This document shows positions 61,307 through 61,440 of a stretch of DNA of 61,440 nucleotides, piece after piece (the stretch's first letter is position 1; each line of letters starts with the position of its first letter). The notes under the pieces were generated by a model that saw only the letters and a program-made list of their open reading frames with translations, was not told the DNA's origin and did no database searches. Position numbers and translations under genes: made by a program. The DNA lies in contig JABCTV010000004.1 in NCBI GenBank assembly GCA_018238205.1, forward strand, positions 1 to 61,440. The letters run 5' to 3'. This DNA is from Candidatus Thorarchaeota archaeon. GTDB lineage: Archaea > Asgardarchaeota > Thorarchaeia > Thorarchaeales > Thorarchaeaceae.

Positions 61307-61440
61307 ATGAAAAAACTAGTCAAGATTTATGCCCGGCCTAAACTTAACTCGCCGGTTATGCTGGCTACCTGGCCCGGTATCGGCAACGTATCCACTATTG
61401 CAGCTACCTATTTAGCCAAAAAGCTTGCCTTTAAGAGACT
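61307..61440 (+). CDS. PAC2-family protein, 5' part only
   Basis: 44 complete codons of a gene cut by the window end. MKKLVKIYARPKLNSPVMLA followed by TWPGIGNVSTIAATYLA matches the opening of PAC2 (proteasome assembly chaperone 2-like) proteins, which in archaea and bacteria are ATP-grasp-associated or of unknown role. Preceded by GGGGCGTGATGG. It belongs to the GC-rich foreign segment. Confidence 0.7.
   Translation, partial: MKKLVKIYARPKLNSPVMLATWPGIGNVSTIAATYLAKKLAFKR

Noticed and set aside
1-61440. CRISPR arrays, prophage or integrase
   Set aside because: No regularly spaced direct repeats, cas genes, phage structural genes or integrases were seen. The only mobile element is TnpB.

Overview
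The first ~59.9 kb reads as a chromosome segment of an Asgard archaeon (Promethearchaeota). The evidence is a compact ESCRT island (Vps28/EAP30, Vps25, Vps4 and a Snf7-family protein) together with archaeal-type information genes: ABCE1, family-B DNA polymerase with PCNA-binding motifs, NurA-HerA-Mre11-Rad50, the archaeosine enzymes ArcS and RaSEA, archaeal AspRS and archaeal triosephosphate isomerase. Base composition is moderately AT-rich and the genes look free-living and chromosomal. A Thorarchaeia-like lineage is plausible but cannot be proven from the sequence alone. From about 59.9 kb to the end the composition jumps to GC-rich, bacterial-looking DNA in the middle of a tldD gene. This looks like a chimeric assembly join, or less likely a recent transfer.

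Layout. 0-3.6 kb: a solo TnpB element, then a minus-strand group of small enzymes (Mut7-C RNase-like, PHP phosphoesterase, Cys-cluster protein). 3.8-8.7 kb: ribosome recycling factor ABCE1, a uridine phosphorylase, and two sugar-phosphate enzymes (class I FBP aldolase; FBP aldolase/phosphatase). 9-16.6 kb: a PAS histidine kinase, parvulin, oxidoreductase, ribbon-helix-helix regulator, triosephosphate isomerase, DUF89 phosphatase and a NIF3-like protein. 16.7-17.3 kb: two tRNA-Arg genes around a 68-residue gene. 17.4-20.4 kb: M24-fold protein, gamma-carbonic-anhydrase-fold protein and two thioredoxins. 20.5-26.6 kb: a DUF1998 helicase followed directly by ArcS and RaSEA (archaeosine in tRNA). 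26.7-29.3 kb: a large DUF11-like protein and a metallo-beta-lactamase-fold protein. 29.5-39.9 kb: NurA-HerA-Mre11-Rad50 (DNA end resection), then two related polytopic glycosyltransferase-like proteins. 39.9-45 kb: an IFT52/GIFT-like protein, HIT protein, PPC-domain protein and DNA polymerase B. 45-53.3 kb: a GH-like barrel protein, zinc-ribbon protein, small membrane proteins flanking a class III aminotransferase, a DNA methyltransferase, a hydrolase, a winged-helix protein and AspRS. 53.4-58.4 kb: the ESCRT island. 58.6-61.4 kb: TldD/TldE and the start of a PAC2-family gene, with the composition break inside TldD.

How the parts may work together. The ESCRT genes encode most of a membrane-remodelling machine: an ESCRT-I/II-like adaptor made by fusing a Vps28 N-domain to an EAP30 domain, Vps25, the ESCRT-III filament and the Vps4 disassembly ATPase. 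A zinc-finger/coiled-coil/GRAM-like protein is wedged convergently against ESCRT-III and is the best candidate here for an undescribed component. Several enzyme-fold proteins (M24, NIF3, MBL, gamma-CA) have lost expected metal ligands and look repurposed. No stretch longer than 300 bases lacks a gene; the longest gaps are 8708-9002, 29257-29490 and 10440-10642.
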